64,000 nucleotides of DNA, from NCBI RefSeq assembly GCF_020905415.1, contig NZ_JAJJMP010000001.1, positions 1,685,501-1,749,500 on the forward strand. The letters are read 5' to 3'. The notes under the pieces are model-generated. The model was not told the DNA's origin. It made no database searches and was given only the letters and a program-made list of their open reading frames with translations. The translations under genes were made by a program, and so were the position numbers. Positions 35,444-44,377 of this stretch are shown one piece after another. The stretch comes from Myroides oncorhynchi. Lineage in GTDB: Bacteria; Bacteroidota; Bacteroidia; Flavobacteriales; Flavobacteriaceae. Position 1 is the stretch's first letter. Each line of letters starts with the position of its first letter.

Positions 35444-36400
35444 ATGAAAAAAATATTAATTATGTGGTCTATTTTGTGTTCTTCTGTGATTATGGCACAG
35501 GTTGCAGGAAATAGCATTTATGGGCAAGGGGCACCTATGAGTAATGCAGGAGATTCTAATTTTAGACTCAATACCCCTAATGCTTTAAAAGTTCTGACAG
35601 TAAGAGGTTTGGGCAATGTGAATGCAGATAGCTACGTCGCTATATTTTCTATTAACCAAGTCGGGAAAACAGCGGATGAAGCGACTAAACTTATGGATGA
35701 GCGCATCTCGCAGATACAGCAATCCGTGAAGACATTAGGCAATGTAGAGACCTTCATAGATATGATTTCGATGGTGCCTACCTTTGATTATGAGGTAGAA
35801 AAAAAAATATTTAGTAAGCGTACTTATAATGAAGTGCCTGTCGGATTCGAGTTGTGTAAGAATATTCATATTAAATACCACGATGCAGCTCAGTTAGATA
35901 AAATGGTTAGCTTATTTGCTTCCTTTGAGGTCTATGATTTAGTGAAAGTAGATTATATCTCTAGTAAATTAGAAGAGGTAAGAAAACAAATGAGATTGAA
36001 AGGAGAGGTATTGATGAAAGAACGTGTTAATCTAGTTAATACCTTAGAAGAACAGCCTACATCTGCTTATAATAAGTATCTTGAAGATGGTTTTAATGTA
36101 GTGTACCCTGTGCAGCGTTATAGTTTATATAATGCATATAGTAGTTCTTCTATAGCAGGAAAACGCTCAGGAAATGTGAATAATCAAGATAAGAAACTAA
36201 CTACTTATTATTCTATCTTAGAGAATAAGAATTATGATTTCGTGATTAATCCTGAGGTTATGGAACCTGTCATCCAAGTAGAGTATGAAATGAAGTTGAC
36301 TATCGATGAGATTAAAGCTAAAGGTGTGCCAGCTGAAAAAGAAAAGAAGGAAATATATGTACTTACTCCAAATGGTTCTCTACAGAAGATGAACTTCTAG
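35444..36400 (+). CDS. SIMPL (DUF541) domain-containing secreted protein
   Basis: A 318-aa protein with a signal peptide (MKKILIMWSILCSSVIMAQ). The SIMPL domain begins at about residue 50 with LTVRGLGNVNADSYVAIFSI and continues with DEATKLMDERISQIQQSVKTL. SIMPL proteins are periplasmic or outer-membrane associated and form oligomeric shells; their role is poorly known. The C-terminal third is not recognised. A terminator follows. Confidence 0.75.
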   Translation: MKKILIMWSILCSSVIMAQVAGNSIYGQGAPMSNAGDSNFRLNTPNALKVLTVRGLGNVNADSYVAIFSINQVGKTADEATKLMDERISQIQQSVKTLGNVETFIDMISMVPTFDYEVEKKIFSKRTYNEVPVGFELCKNIHIKYHDAAQLDKMVSLFASFEVYDLVKVDYISSKLEEVRKQMRLKGEVLMKERVNLVNTLEEQPTSAYNKYLEDGFNVVYPVQRYSLYNAYSSSSIAGKRSGNVNNQDKKLTTYYSILENKNYDFVINPEVMEPVIQVEYEMKLTIDEIKAKGVPAEKEKKEIYVLTPNGSLQKMNF

Positions 36401-36430
36401 TGGATACTGTAATTCTAAAATCAAAATAAT

Positions 36431-36468
36431 AAAAGCCGTAGTTCGATTCAATATGAACTGCGGCTTTA
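36431..36468 (+). terminator. Intrinsic terminator after the SIMPL gene
   Basis: Stem AAAGCCGTAGTTC / GAACTGCGGCTTT with one G-U wobble and a 10-base loop. Confidence 0.8.
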
Positions 36469-36533
36469 CTATTTTGAATAAAAGGATTATAGTACAGAGA
36501 GAATTGTTTAAATTGCTTGTTTATTAACATAGT

Positions 36534-36974
36534 ATGAGAAGATTTATAGTTTTTTTGATATTCGTTCTTTCTGTAGGAAGTGTGCTGGGGCAGTCTATTA
36601 TTAAACAACCGATGGTGATAGATGTTAATGAGAAAGGACTAGGAGAGTTTAAAGTAATGAATTCTAGTGATGTATGGCACTTTAAGCGCAGGCAAGGAGA
36701 TAAGATTGATGTCTATGAGTTTACCTTAGTGAAAGGAGGGCTTATGCCACCTGCTATGCAAAGGATACAAACACTTACAGTGAAAGAGTTTGATGAGTTT
36801 ATACTTAAGGATTATAATGATAACTTCAGAAATCCTAAATTGTTAAATATTGGTAGAATGCATGCTGATAATATGGTGTTTAAGAAGCTTTATTTAAAGG
36901 TAGTATCTAGTGGTAAAGCTAAGTATTATGAGGTGACTTTTAGTCATTCGACTGCGATAGTGTGTTATGGGTAG
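36534..36974 (+). CDS. Small secreted protein of unknown function
   Basis: A 146-aa protein with a signal peptide (MRRFIVFLIFVLSVGSVLG). The mature part is basic and probably an alpha/beta fold; I recognise no family. A HAD-like gene follows after 26 bases, so the two may be cotranscribed. Confidence 0.65.
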   Translation: MRRFIVFLIFVLSVGSVLGQSIIKQPMVIDVNEKGLGEFKVMNSSDVWHFKRRQGDKIDVYEFTLVKGGLMPPAMQRIQTLTVKEFDEFILKDYNDNFRNPKLLNIGRMHADNMVFKKLYLKVVSSGKAKYYEVTFSHSTAIVCYG

Positions 36975-37000
36975 GAAGATAAATAGTAAGAAGAAAGTTA

Positions 37001-37444
37001 ATGAAGATATCATTTGATTTAGATGATACGATTATTTCTAAGAGTAGATTTGCATTAGAGAAAGAACCTTTATTGGGAAAGTTAATTGGAGCAGAAAGAA
37101 TACGTTTAGGAACAATAGTTTTATTCAAACAATTAAAGGCTAAGGGATATAAGGTTGGGATATACACTACTTCGTTTAGAAGTAAAGCGAAAATTAGAAG
37201 GATGTTTTGGTTATATGGTATTTCTGTAGATTATATTATTAATCAACATGAGCATGATAAAGTTTTAAGAGAAAAGAGAAAAAATATATCTAAGTATCCA
37301 CCTGCATTTGGCATAGATGTTCATATAGATGATTTGGTAGGAGTGGAGCTTGAAGGAAAAAGACACAACTTTACAACTATCATAGTCTCAACAGATGATG
37401 ATAAGTGGGTAGATAAGATTTTAGAGAGAATCAATATGTTATAA
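37001..37444 (+). CDS. Small HAD-superfamily hydrolase-like protein
   Basis: A 147-aa cap-less HAD-like protein. Motif I is FDLDDT (Asp6, Asp8), motif II lies in VGIYTTSFRS, and a DVHIDDLVG segment serves as motif IV. It is related in outline to small phosphatases of unknown substrate. It is the last chromosomal gene before the island: its stop is only 41 bases from the tRNA remnant at 37485. Confidence 0.75.
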   Translation: MKISFDLDDTIISKSRFALEKEPLLGKLIGAERIRLGTIVLFKQLKAKGYKVGIYTTSFRSKAKIRRMFWLYGISVDYIINQHEHDKVLREKRKNISKYPPAFGIDVHIDDLVGVELEGKRHNFTTIIVSTDDDKWVDKILERINML

Positions 37445-37446
37445 AA

Positions 37447-37483
37447 ACAAAAAAGCACCTATTATGTAATAGATGCTTTTTTT
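37447..37483 (-). terminator. Stranded tRNA-Met terminator at the left island edge
   Basis: Stem GCACCTATT / AATAGATGC. It pairs fully only on the minus strand, where the single C-A mismatch becomes a G-U wobble, so it was built for minus-strand transcripts. The same hairpin with the same wobble lies behind the intact tRNA at 56047-56068. It probably once ended the chromosomal tRNA and now also serves the convergent HAD gene. Confidence 0.7.
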
Positions 37484-37484
37484 G

Positions 37485-37496
37485 TGGTCCCACCTG
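37485..37496 (-). other. tRNA-Met 3' end remnant (candidate attL of the island)
   Basis: TGGTCCCACCTG is the complement of the tRNA-Met 3' end including discriminator A. Homology stops after 12 bases. It follows the terminator hairpin as in the intact gene. Confidence 0.6.
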
Positions 37497-37609
37497 AACT
37501 TGTTTTGTTTTTTAATTCGTTTTTATATAGTTTTACCTATTGATAATCAGTTTAATATGATTTGTTTTAATTCGTTTGAACTGATTTTAATTCATTTTAA
37601 TCATATTTT

Positions 37610-37750
37610 AAACCCCTAATTTGCCCCTTCGTAAAAAATGGAGATTTAGAGTATGTTTTTAGGATTTTGATCGATGAAAATTAAAAATAGGAAAATCTCC
37701 TGTTTTTTTATGTAAAAACGTTGCCCCCTTGGCAAGCCCCCCTAAAAAAC
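37610..37750. promoter_or_regulatory. C-rich direct motifs beside the IME-1 integrase (candidate arm sites)
   Basis: TTGCCCC occurs at 37621 and 37721. The second continues as TTGCCCCCTTGGCAAGCCCC followed by CCTAAAAAAC. A matching block, TTGTCCCCTAACCAACCCCC then TAAAAAAAA, lies at the other end of IME-1 (45876-45904). TTTTAATTC is also repeated nearby (37511, 37567, 37585). Confidence 0.45.
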
Positions 37751-37757
37751 AACAACA

Positions 37758-38989
37758 ATGAAGTACTATTTTGAGCTGAGAAAAGATAAGATAGATAAAG
37801 ATGGAATGGTTCCTATTCGCTTAGTTGTTACTGCTCCAAAAGTTAGGATAAGAAAGAACATAAGTGTCAAGACAAAACTCGATGATTGGGATGCTGAGAT
37901 TAACCAAATCCGAAATGTAAAGAGAGATGATAATGAGTTGTATTTGGATTACAAAGAGTATAATGCTATACTGACTAATACAATCAATAAAGTAGAGCAT
38001 ATCTTCGATTTTTTTAGATTTAATTCTATTCCATTTACTGAGAAAATGTTTGAGGAAAAATATAAGTTAGAGACAGTTAGTGTATCTATCCGTTTTTTTG
38101 ATGCTTTTAGTGAGTATATTAGAGTTTCTACTATTTCTAAGGCTAAGTCAACTATAACTAAATATAATTCCGTAAAAGCGTTCTTTATGGATTTCGCTAC
38201 TTCATCAAAGTATATTATGCGGTTTGACACAATAGATTTTCGTTTTGAGGAAGCTTTTATGGAATATTGCTTTGTTGAGCGTAAAACATTGAACAATTAT
38301 TACGGAAAGTTAGTAGCTACATTAAAAGCATTTATGCAGTGGGCATTTAACAGAGGTTATCATAATAGTTTGGACTTTAAAAAGATTAAAAGAGTTGATA
38401 ATGAAATAGAAGTCGTGTTTTTGACTATGGATGAGCTGATGAAGCTTTATAATCATAATTTTGAAAATAGGTCTATGGAGAGAGCTCGTGATATGTTTTG
38501 TTTTTTATGTTTTACAGGACAGAGACATAGTGATATCTACTCCCTTAGAGATTGTAATATAGTTGAGGACTATTTGAACTATACAGTTGTTAAGACTAAG
38601 ACTGTGCATCACCAGGTTTATTTAATCTCGTATGCAAAAGAGATACTGGAAAAGTATAGAGATACTCCTTATAGCCCTGTACCAAGAATTACTTCTCAGA
38701 AATTGAATGAGAGACTTAAGGAATGTTGTGAAGAAGTTGGAATTACTGATAAGTTAGATTAACTCGCTACATAGGCGCCAATAGAATAGATACAGAAGTC
38801 AGAAAGTGTGATGTAATTACTTCACATGTTGGGAGAAAGACTTTTATAACAAATAGTATCATTTTAGGGATTTCGGAGAGGGTAATTAAAAGTACGACCA
38901 ATCATAAAGATGAGAGGAGCTTTAGAAGATACGTCCACGTTGGTGAGTCATTTAAACAAAAAGAGTTGAATAAATGGGAAAGTTTATAG
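37758..38989 (+). pseudogene. Tyrosine recombinase (integrase) with a frameshift
   Basis: The first frame runs from 37758 to a stop at 38762 and has the SAM-like core-binding domain and catalytic Arg (CFTGQRHSDIYSL). The remaining catalytic part continues in another frame from 38759 to the stop at 38987-38989, with TSHVGRKTFITNS (His-x-x-Arg) and RRYVHVGES (catalytic Tyr). The two parts join near GATAAGTTAGATTAACTCG by a single shift. All catalytic residues exist but not in one polypeptide, so IME-1 is probably unable to excise on its own. No classic slippery heptamer is at the joint; a sequencing error remains possible. Confidence 0.85.
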
Positions 38990-40236
38990 ATGTGATTAAG
39001 AGGTTCTTTTTTGCTAGTGAAAAAGAAAATAAACAACAACTTATTTTAAAATCATATACTACTCAAGTAATAGAGTATTTAGAAGGTAATGCTGATATTG
39101 ATAATAATCAGTTATGCCATAGCATTAGTGAGCATTTTGATTATTATTCTATATGTGAGTTAGCGATTAGGTTGCAAGAAAATAATCATTTAGAAAATAC
39201 TTATTCTTTCCTAAGAGAGTATAAGTTTAGTAAGGTTTTTATTAATTCGAAGAGAGATTTTGAAGATGTAAAACAAAGTTGTTCTAAAACTGAGTACTTG
39301 GCTTTTTTAATAGGTGTAAAAAAGAAGTTGTTGAGTATATCGGATTTTATAAATGTGAAAGAGAGTATTTATGATGTTGATACTGAAATTATTCAAACAG
39401 TAGCAGTGCTTGAGCAACATTTAAAAGAGCCTATTACGATAAGGGATGCTTTTGGGTATTTCTTTATTTATGAGAAGAAAATAGCTCATAATCTGTTTGT
39501 TAATTTTCTATCCATCTGTATTAAAAAGAATGGAGGACATCCTAATATAGTTATGTTCTTACATACTACAGTTGATGATCTAATGAATAAGTTAGACATG
39601 TATTTTATACCTGTTGTCAATCATTTAAATTTTAGTAGTGACAGCATTTATAGATTTAATCCTATGGTAAATATAGGGCTAGATGAGATACGTGAGATTA
39701 GTAAATCGAAAGAGTATTTCTTGCAGTCAATCCCTTTAGAAAAAATAGATGAAGATGAATTGATAAATGTAAATACAGATTGCAAGGATATAGAGTATAT
39801 AAAGTTTATGTTGTATCAGTTTTTTAAATTCATTTGTCAAGATGAATTTTATTTTGAAGATAAAAATGTATTTGATTTCTTTTGGTCTAATTGTACGGAG
39901 GGACCTTCTAGATTTAGTAAACTTGAATTAAACTATGCACATTCCGTTTTAAATAGATTAGTAGCACAAGATCGACAGTGTTTAAATTATATAATTGCGA
40001 TATTTCTATATTTTAAAAATGGAGATCTAATTACCAAGTTACCTACTAAACTACCAAGATTATTGTCGCTGTATTTTGGAGCGAACTCTTTAAAAGAAAG
40101 AACGATATACGATATGTTGACTAGAGAAACCTTAAGTAATAAAAGTTTTAATAAGGACAATAGTTATATAAATGATTGGGCAAGTATTAAACAAAAAGAG
40201 TATAGTAAGTTGTTGATTAATAATAGTGTGTATTAA
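38974..40236 (+). CDS. Unrecognised 420-aa island protein
   Basis: A cytosolic protein with no signal peptide or TM segment. It is predicted mostly helical, with a Lys-rich N-terminus (VIKRFFFASEKENKQQ) and no nucleotide-binding, nuclease or HTH motif I can see. Its ATG lies 16 bases inside the 3' end of the integrase reading frame, so it was probably coupled to the integrase. IME-2 has no counterpart at this position, which marks it as cargo. No function is assigned. Confidence 0.75.
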   Translation: MGKFIDVIKRFFFASEKENKQQLILKSYTTQVIEYLEGNADIDNNQLCHSISEHFDYYSICELAIRLQENNHLENTYSFLREYKFSKVFINSKRDFEDVKQSCSKTEYLAFLIGVKKKLLSISDFINVKESIYDVDTEIIQTVAVLEQHLKEPITIRDAFGYFFIYEKKIAHNLFVNFLSICIKKNGGHPNIVMFLHTTVDDLMNKLDMYFIPVVNHLNFSSDSIYRFNPMVNIGLDEIREISKSKEYFLQSIPLEKIDEDELINVNTDCKDIEYIKFMLYQFFKFICQDEFYFEDKNVFDFFWSNCTEGPSRFSKLELNYAHSVLNRLVAQDRQCLNYIIAIFLYFKNGDLITKLPTKLPRLLSLYFGANSLKERTIYDMLTRETLSNKSFNKDNSYINDWASIKQKEYSKLLINNSVY

Positions 40237-40266
40237 TGTGTTCTGTTTTTTTTTGAGTATAATTTA

Positions 40267-40274
40267 ATCTTTGC
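40267..40274 (+). promoter_or_regulatory. Near-consensus -7 box of the HTH gene
   Basis: AATCTTTG differs from TAnnTTTG at one position and lies 29 bases before the ATG at 40304. Confidence 0.4.
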
Positions 40275-40303
40275 TGTGTTCAAATGTTTTAAAATCGATT
40301 CAA

Positions 40304-40567
40304 ATGAGTACAAATGTTTTAAATGAAAAAAGCGAGGGTATGTCTAATCAATCTCAAGAGGTATTAGTAAATACCTTTTTTCCAACAGGAGACGATCGAA
40401 TGTCTCAACAAGAAGTAGCTAGTATGTTTGATAGAACTGTTCAAACTATTATCAATTGGAAGAATAAAGGAAAGATTCCTTACTATGAAATTGATGGTAG
40501 ACCTATCTTCTCAAGAAAGCAATTGATTCAAGTTGCTTTAAAAAATCAACATCTCTTAAATCCATAA
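40304..40567 (+). CDS. Helix-turn-helix DNA-binding protein (MerR/excisionase type), IME-1
   Basis: An 87-aa protein. MSQQEVASMFDRTVQTIINWKNKGKIPYYEIDGRPIFSRKQL is a MerR-like HTH_17 domain with the usual x-I-G-R-x-I-F wing. Proteins of this type before a helicase and primase in Bacteroidota elements act as excisionase or replication control. The TTG at 40271 could extend it, but a -7-like box lies there. The counterpart in IME-2 is at 54695-54982. Confidence 0.82.
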   Translation: MSTNVLNEKSEGMSNQSQEVLVNTFFPTGDDRMSQQEVASMFDRTVQTIINWKNKGKIPYYEIDGRPIFSRKQLIQVALKNQHLLNP

Positions 40568-40605
40568 AAAAAGCGTTTGCTTCCTTCAAAAACCAAACGC
40601 TTAGA
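40564..40605 (+). terminator. Intrinsic terminator after the IME-1 HTH gene
   Basis: Stem AAGCGTTTG / CAAACGCTT with a 14-base loop. The following T run is weak. Confidence 0.6.
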
Positions 40606-40666
40606 ATTTTATTCTTTAATTAAATCCTTATAGTGCAAATATAAGGATTATAATCTATTATTTATT

Positions 40667-41905
40667 ATGAACTTAGATTCTGCCGAATTTATTCGTGTGG
40701 GTACGGCGTACTATGCCATTATAGAACGACCTACACTAAACAAAACAACTGAAAAGATAATGCTTCCTTGGAATAAGGAGACTATTGTAAATGATTTTGG
40801 AAAAGACTTTATTTCCAATATTAAGAAATATTACGGCTTCTGTTGTATTCCACAACATATCAATTACAGCAGAGAGATAGCAGACTTCTACAACATCTAC
40901 CACCCTATAGACTACGATGTACAACGGTCTATTGACGACTTGGCTTTCTTAGAAAGTAAACTAAAATACACGCTAGACTTTATACGTCATATTTTTGGAG
41001 ATCAATACCACTTAGGTCTTGACTATTTTAAAATTCTACTTGAATACCCTACTCAAGTTCTACCAGTACTTGTGCTAGTCTCTAAGGCTAGAGAGACAGG
41101 TAAGTCGACTATGCTTAAGTATCTTAGAAAGATATTTTCATTTAATGCTACCTATATCAATGCAGAATCTTTTGTAAACAACTTTAATTCAGATTTAGAT
41201 GGTAAATTATTAGTTCTTATAGATGAAGTGGTTACTGATAATCAACAAATAACAGAACGTATAAAGTTCTTAAGTACTGCCGATAGAAATAAAATTGAGA
41301 GGAAAGGTAGAGATAAAGAGGAAGTAGAATCTTTTTACAAGTTTGTAATGACTAGTAACTTTGAAGATTCGTTTATGAAAATTGACAAGGAAGAGATACG
41401 TTTTTGGGTTCGTAAGATTCCACAAATAGAAAAGAACCCTGAATTTATAGACTTACTTTTTAAGGAGATTCCTGATTTTTTAAATTATCTATTCACTATT
41501 CCCTATTCTACAACTAAGAAAACACGTATGTGGTTTACTCCAGAGCAAATACGTACAGAAGCATTGGTGAAACTAATGAATTCCGATAAGAATAAACAAC
41601 AACAAGAAGTATTACAGCTAATAAGAGAGCTTGCAGATAGATTTGATGAAAAAGAAATCTTTCTTGCACCAGTGGAGGTCTCTGCGATTATTAAGAAGAT
41701 AAATAAGAGAAGTAATATAGAACCTAATGATATAAGAAAGATTTTTAAAAATTGGGGATTTACAGCATCAGAGAATTCATATAAATATTTGGGATATGAT
41801 TATCATTCTTATGGAGAATTTACAAGATTAGATAGAACAGGAAGATTTTATAGTATTGAACTGAGCAAAATTGCTAGATATTTTGATGAGAGTGATGAGG
41901 GATAG
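40667..41905 (+). CDS. SF3-type helicase / primase-helicase family protein, IME-1
   Basis: A 412-aa cytosolic ATPase. The Walker A motif is SKARETGKSTM (about 139-149), Walker B is KLLVLIDEV (180-188) and the sensor is FVMTSNFEDSF. This order and spacing fit superfamily 3 helicases of plasmid and phage replication initiators (DUF5906-like). It is closely related in layout to the IME-2 protein at 53355-54596, with shared IRVGTxYYAI and CxPxHINY segments. The iteron cluster begins at its 3' end, supporting a role in element replication. Confidence 0.8.
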   Translation: MNLDSAEFIRVGTAYYAIIERPTLNKTTEKIMLPWNKETIVNDFGKDFISNIKKYYGFCCIPQHINYSREIADFYNIYHPIDYDVQRSIDDLAFLESKLKYTLDFIRHIFGDQYHLGLDYFKILLEYPTQVLPVLVLVSKARETGKSTMLKYLRKIFSFNATYINAESFVNNFNSDLDGKLLVLIDEVVTDNQQITERIKFLSTADRNKIERKGRDKEEVESFYKFVMTSNFEDSFMKIDKEEIRFWVRKIPQIEKNPEFIDLLFKEIPDFLNYLFTIPYSTTKKTRMWFTPEQIRTEALVKLMNSDKNKQQQEVLQLIRELADRFDEKEIFLAPVEVSAIIKKINKRSNIEPNDIRKIFKNWGFTASENSYKYLGYDYHSYGEFTRLDRTGRFYSIELSKIARYFDESDEG

Positions 41906-41936
41906 TGTAATCTTTTGTTATATAGTTACTTATGTC

Positions 41937-42076
41937 TCATCAAAAGTCTCATCAAACTCTCATCAAATTTAGTTTGATGAGGGTTTTAATACTAGTTTGA
42001 TGAATGATGACAGTTTGATGACAGCGTATTTAATTAATTATTAGTAGCTTATAAGGTTCTGTCATCATTCATCAAA
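41937..42076. promoter_or_regulatory. Iteron cluster of IME-1 (candidate replication origin)
   Basis: TCATCAAA occurs at 41937, 41949, 41960 and 42069, and the inverted form TTTGATGA at 41973, 41996 and 42014. A further TTTGATGA at 41882 lies inside the helicase gene. The first three are spaced 11-12 bases apart. The cluster fills the gap between the helicase and primase genes. Confidence 0.65.
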
Positions 42077-42106
42077 AAATCAGTAAAATTTAAGGAGTGT
42101 AGAGTT

Positions 42107-42958
42107 ATGACATGTATTGAAGCAAAAAAGATAAGTTTAGAGTCTATTTTGGATAAAGTAGGAGCTAAAAAAGTCAAACAGATTAATCGTGAAATTTGGT
42201 ACATAAGTCCATTTAGAGATGAGACGACAGCTTCATTTAAAATCGATATTATAAAGAACCTTTGGTATGATCACGGAGAAGGAAAAGGAGGTAACGTTTT
42301 AGATTTTGTTATGCGGTATTATACTTGTGATATAAAGGAAGCCCTAGTTATTTTAGAAAATGAGTCTCTTTCTTTTCACCAGCCCATTTACAAAAGTAGT
42401 GCTAGTGAAAAAGAAGATACCTACAAGATTACAAGTATAAGTTCAGTTGAGAATAAGTTATTGACCAAATATGCAGAAGAGAGAGGCTTAAACCTTACCC
42501 TACTACATAGATATTGTAAAGAAATACATTACGAGAGAGATAATAAAATATACTTTGGGATAGGGTTTAAAAACGTGTTAAAAGGTTATGAAATTAGAAA
42601 CAAATATTTCAAAGGATGTTTAGGTAACAAGGGAATTACTACGATAGAAAACGATTGTAATCAAGTTATTTTATTTGAAGGTTGGATAGACTTTTTGAGC
42701 CTTCTTATATTATATCCTATGACTGAATATAGATTTGATTTTATAATTTTAAATAGCACTTCTCAGAAGGAATCAGTGTTAGAACTAATAGTGAAATATA
42801 ATAAGATTTGTTTGTGTTTTGATAATGATTTGACAGGGAATGAGACAACTATTTATTTCCAAAAAAAGTACGAGAATCTGACAAAGGACATTCGTTATTT
42901 GTTCAAAGGGTATAAAGATCTGAACGAATATTTAATGATGAAGTCTAATGAATTATAG
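42107..42958 (+). CDS. TOPRIM-domain DNA primase, IME-1
   Basis: A 283-aa protein. The N-terminal DnaG-like segment has WYISPFRDETTASFKI and GKGGNVLDFVM, as in CHC2 primases but without the zinc ligands. The TOPRIM part has the acidic VILFEGWIDFLS and LCFDNDLTGNE motifs (Glu and DxD). It is the smaller counterpart of the IME-2 primase at 52252-53160. With the helicase and iterons it forms a replication module. Confidence 0.83.
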   Translation: MTCIEAKKISLESILDKVGAKKVKQINREIWYISPFRDETTASFKIDIIKNLWYDHGEGKGGNVLDFVMRYYTCDIKEALVILENESLSFHQPIYKSSASEKEDTYKITSISSVENKLLTKYAEERGLNLTLLHRYCKEIHYERDNKIYFGIGFKNVLKGYEIRNKYFKGCLGNKGITTIENDCNQVILFEGWIDFLSLLILYPMTEYRFDFIILNSTSQKESVLELIVKYNKICLCFDNDLTGNETTIYFQKKYENLTKDIRYLFKGYKDLNEYLMMKSNEL

Positions 42959-43001
42959 CTTTCTATTCAGATTTTCTTCTCGGCTTAGTAATAGCAAGAG
43001 G

Positions 43002-43023
43002 GTACTGCGCTTTAGCGCAGTAC
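43002..43023. other. Perfect 9-bp stem-loop upstream of the mobilization gene
   Basis: GTACTGCGC-TTTA-GCGCAGTAC. It is GC-rich in an AT-rich setting, preceded by TAGCAAGAGG, and lies 190 bases before the putative mobilization gene. No T tract follows, so it is not a typical terminator; it may belong to an oriT or to plasmid control. Confidence 0.5.
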
Positions 43024-43213
43024 GAAATGTAAACTCCTGTATATTAATTATTTATAATTTATTTAAAAAAGGCACAAACAATGTTTTTGTATGCGTAGAT
43101 ATATAACTATTTATATTATAGTTATTTATGTGGTTAGTAAGCATACATTTTTTTAGAAACAAAGAATACAAAAAGGGCAATATATCTAGTAATCAACTCA
43201 TTTTAAAACAAAT

Positions 43214-43825
43214 ATGTGTATGCAAGATTTTAAAGACACTTCAATAAGAATTAAAGGTTCAACAAAGAATAAACTAGACAAGATTTGTAAAGAATATCAA
43301 TACAAAAAGATTAATGATTGTGTTGTAGATATGATTGATTTTTTCATTCAGAATGGCTTGAGTCCACAATCAAATATCAACTTAAATTTACAAGCAAGTT
43401 TAGATAAAATCAATAAAGATTTTATCAAAAGAGACGATAGTTTTCGCAAGTGGTTTGGAGATTTATATTTTAAAAAAATCAACAAATTAATGACTCAGAA
43501 TGATTACAATTTAAGAGAGGTTACTATCATTTCTGAGATTTTAAAGGGAGATCTTTTAAAACAGATTCGTGAAGAAGTTGCTTTAGAAAAAGCTGAAGAA
43601 GATAAACTATTAAAAGAAAATTCATTCAAAGACAAGGGCTCTTATTTTAAGCTTTTAGATAGTAAAAATGATATTATTAAGAGAGAGGAAGAAACTAATA
43701 TGCTACTTACCCAAAAGCTAAAAAAACTTTTAGAGAAAGTAGAGAAAAAATCAAACTTCAGTAGTTCATACATTATTAAATTGAATAAAGAAGAGCTAGA
43801 ATATTTACAAAGACTTGTATTTTAA
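43214..43825 (+). CDS. Putative mobilization protein (BfmA/BtgA-like), IME-1
   Basis: A 203-aa charged protein. The N-terminus TSIRIKGSTKNKLDKICKEY looks like a ribbon-helix-helix DNA-binding region. The C-terminal half is coiled-coil (Lys/Glu-rich, MLLTQKLKKLLEKVEKK). Size, composition and position after the primase resemble BfmA/BtgA-family mobilization proteins of Bacteroides elements. No HUH relaxase lies next to it, so transfer may depend on a relaxase in trans. Confidence 0.5.
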   Translation: MCMQDFKDTSIRIKGSTKNKLDKICKEYQYKKINDCVVDMIDFFIQNGLSPQSNINLNLQASLDKINKDFIKRDDSFRKWFGDLYFKKINKLMTQNDYNLREVTIISEILKGDLLKQIREEVALEKAEEDKLLKENSFKDKGSYFKLLDSKNDIIKREEETNMLLTQKLKKLLEKVEKKSNFSSSYIIKLNKEELEYLQRLVF

Positions 43826-43855
43826 ATCGTGTTTAGAGGACATACAGAAAAATAG

Positions 43856-44053
43856 TTATAGATCAGTATAGAATCCTTTTAAAGCATTTATCACTAAATC
43901 TTTCATTGGTATTCTTTCTTTAGCGGATTTTACCTTTAGATTCTCTCGTAGAGATTTTGGCATATAGCAATTGAACAATACTTCTGGTTCATTTCCTATA
44001 TACTCTTTCTTTAGTGGTTCAAGTTGACCAATTTTATCAAATAGATTTGCCAT
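43856..44053 (-). CDS. Small ribbon-helix-helix-like protein
   Basis: 65 aa from the ATG at 44053 (a reading from 44116 is also open). The C-terminal half FNCYMPKSLRENLKVKSAKERIPMKDLVINALKGFY fits an RHH (Arc/MetJ-like) domain of the kind found in plasmid partition, antitoxin and copy-control proteins. It is the only minus-strand gene in IME-1 and lies beside a structured GC-rich block at 44101-44209, possibly its target. Confidence 0.55.
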   Translation of the reverse strand: MANLFDKIGQLEPLKKEYIGNEPEVLFNCYMPKSLRENLKVKSAKERIPMKDLVINALKGFYTDL

Positions 44054-44100
44054 AGCCTTATAGGTTAAAAAAAAGCGTGGAACTAAGATCATGTCCTTAT

Positions 44101-44209
44101 CAGAGGTTTGCGACAACCCAACAGCCAGACAGACTCAGCCCACGCCAATATAAGGCACGGGCGTAAGTCTATCGCTATTTTGGCTGTCATCTGAAGGTCG
44201 CAATTTCTG
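44101..44209. other. GC-rich nested inverted repeats (candidate oriT or replication control site)
   Basis: Outer arms CAGAGGTTTGCGAC / GTCGCAATTTCTG, inner arms ACAGCCA / TGGCTGT, and a core hairpin GCCCACGCC-aatataa-GGCACGGGC. On the minus strand the outer arm contains TTGCGACCTTC, which also occurs upstream of mobC in IME-2 (52167-52177). No ORF is credible here. Confidence 0.5.
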
Positions 44210-44377
44210 ATAAACCAATAACGATAGATTACGCTTGTTCGTAATGTTTTCTAATGCAAATGTAGTCAATTTCTGAATGAATATAAATGCCTTAATCTGT
44301 CATTATTATGATGTTGTTTTAATTCCTTTTAACTTGTTTAAATTATATGTATTTTTATTTAAAATTAAGACGTAAAA

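Noticed and set aside
38740..38780. Programmed ribosomal frameshift in the IME-1 integrase
   Set aside because: No slippery X-XXY-YYZ heptamer or following pseudoknot is visible at the joint; mutation or sequencing error is simpler.
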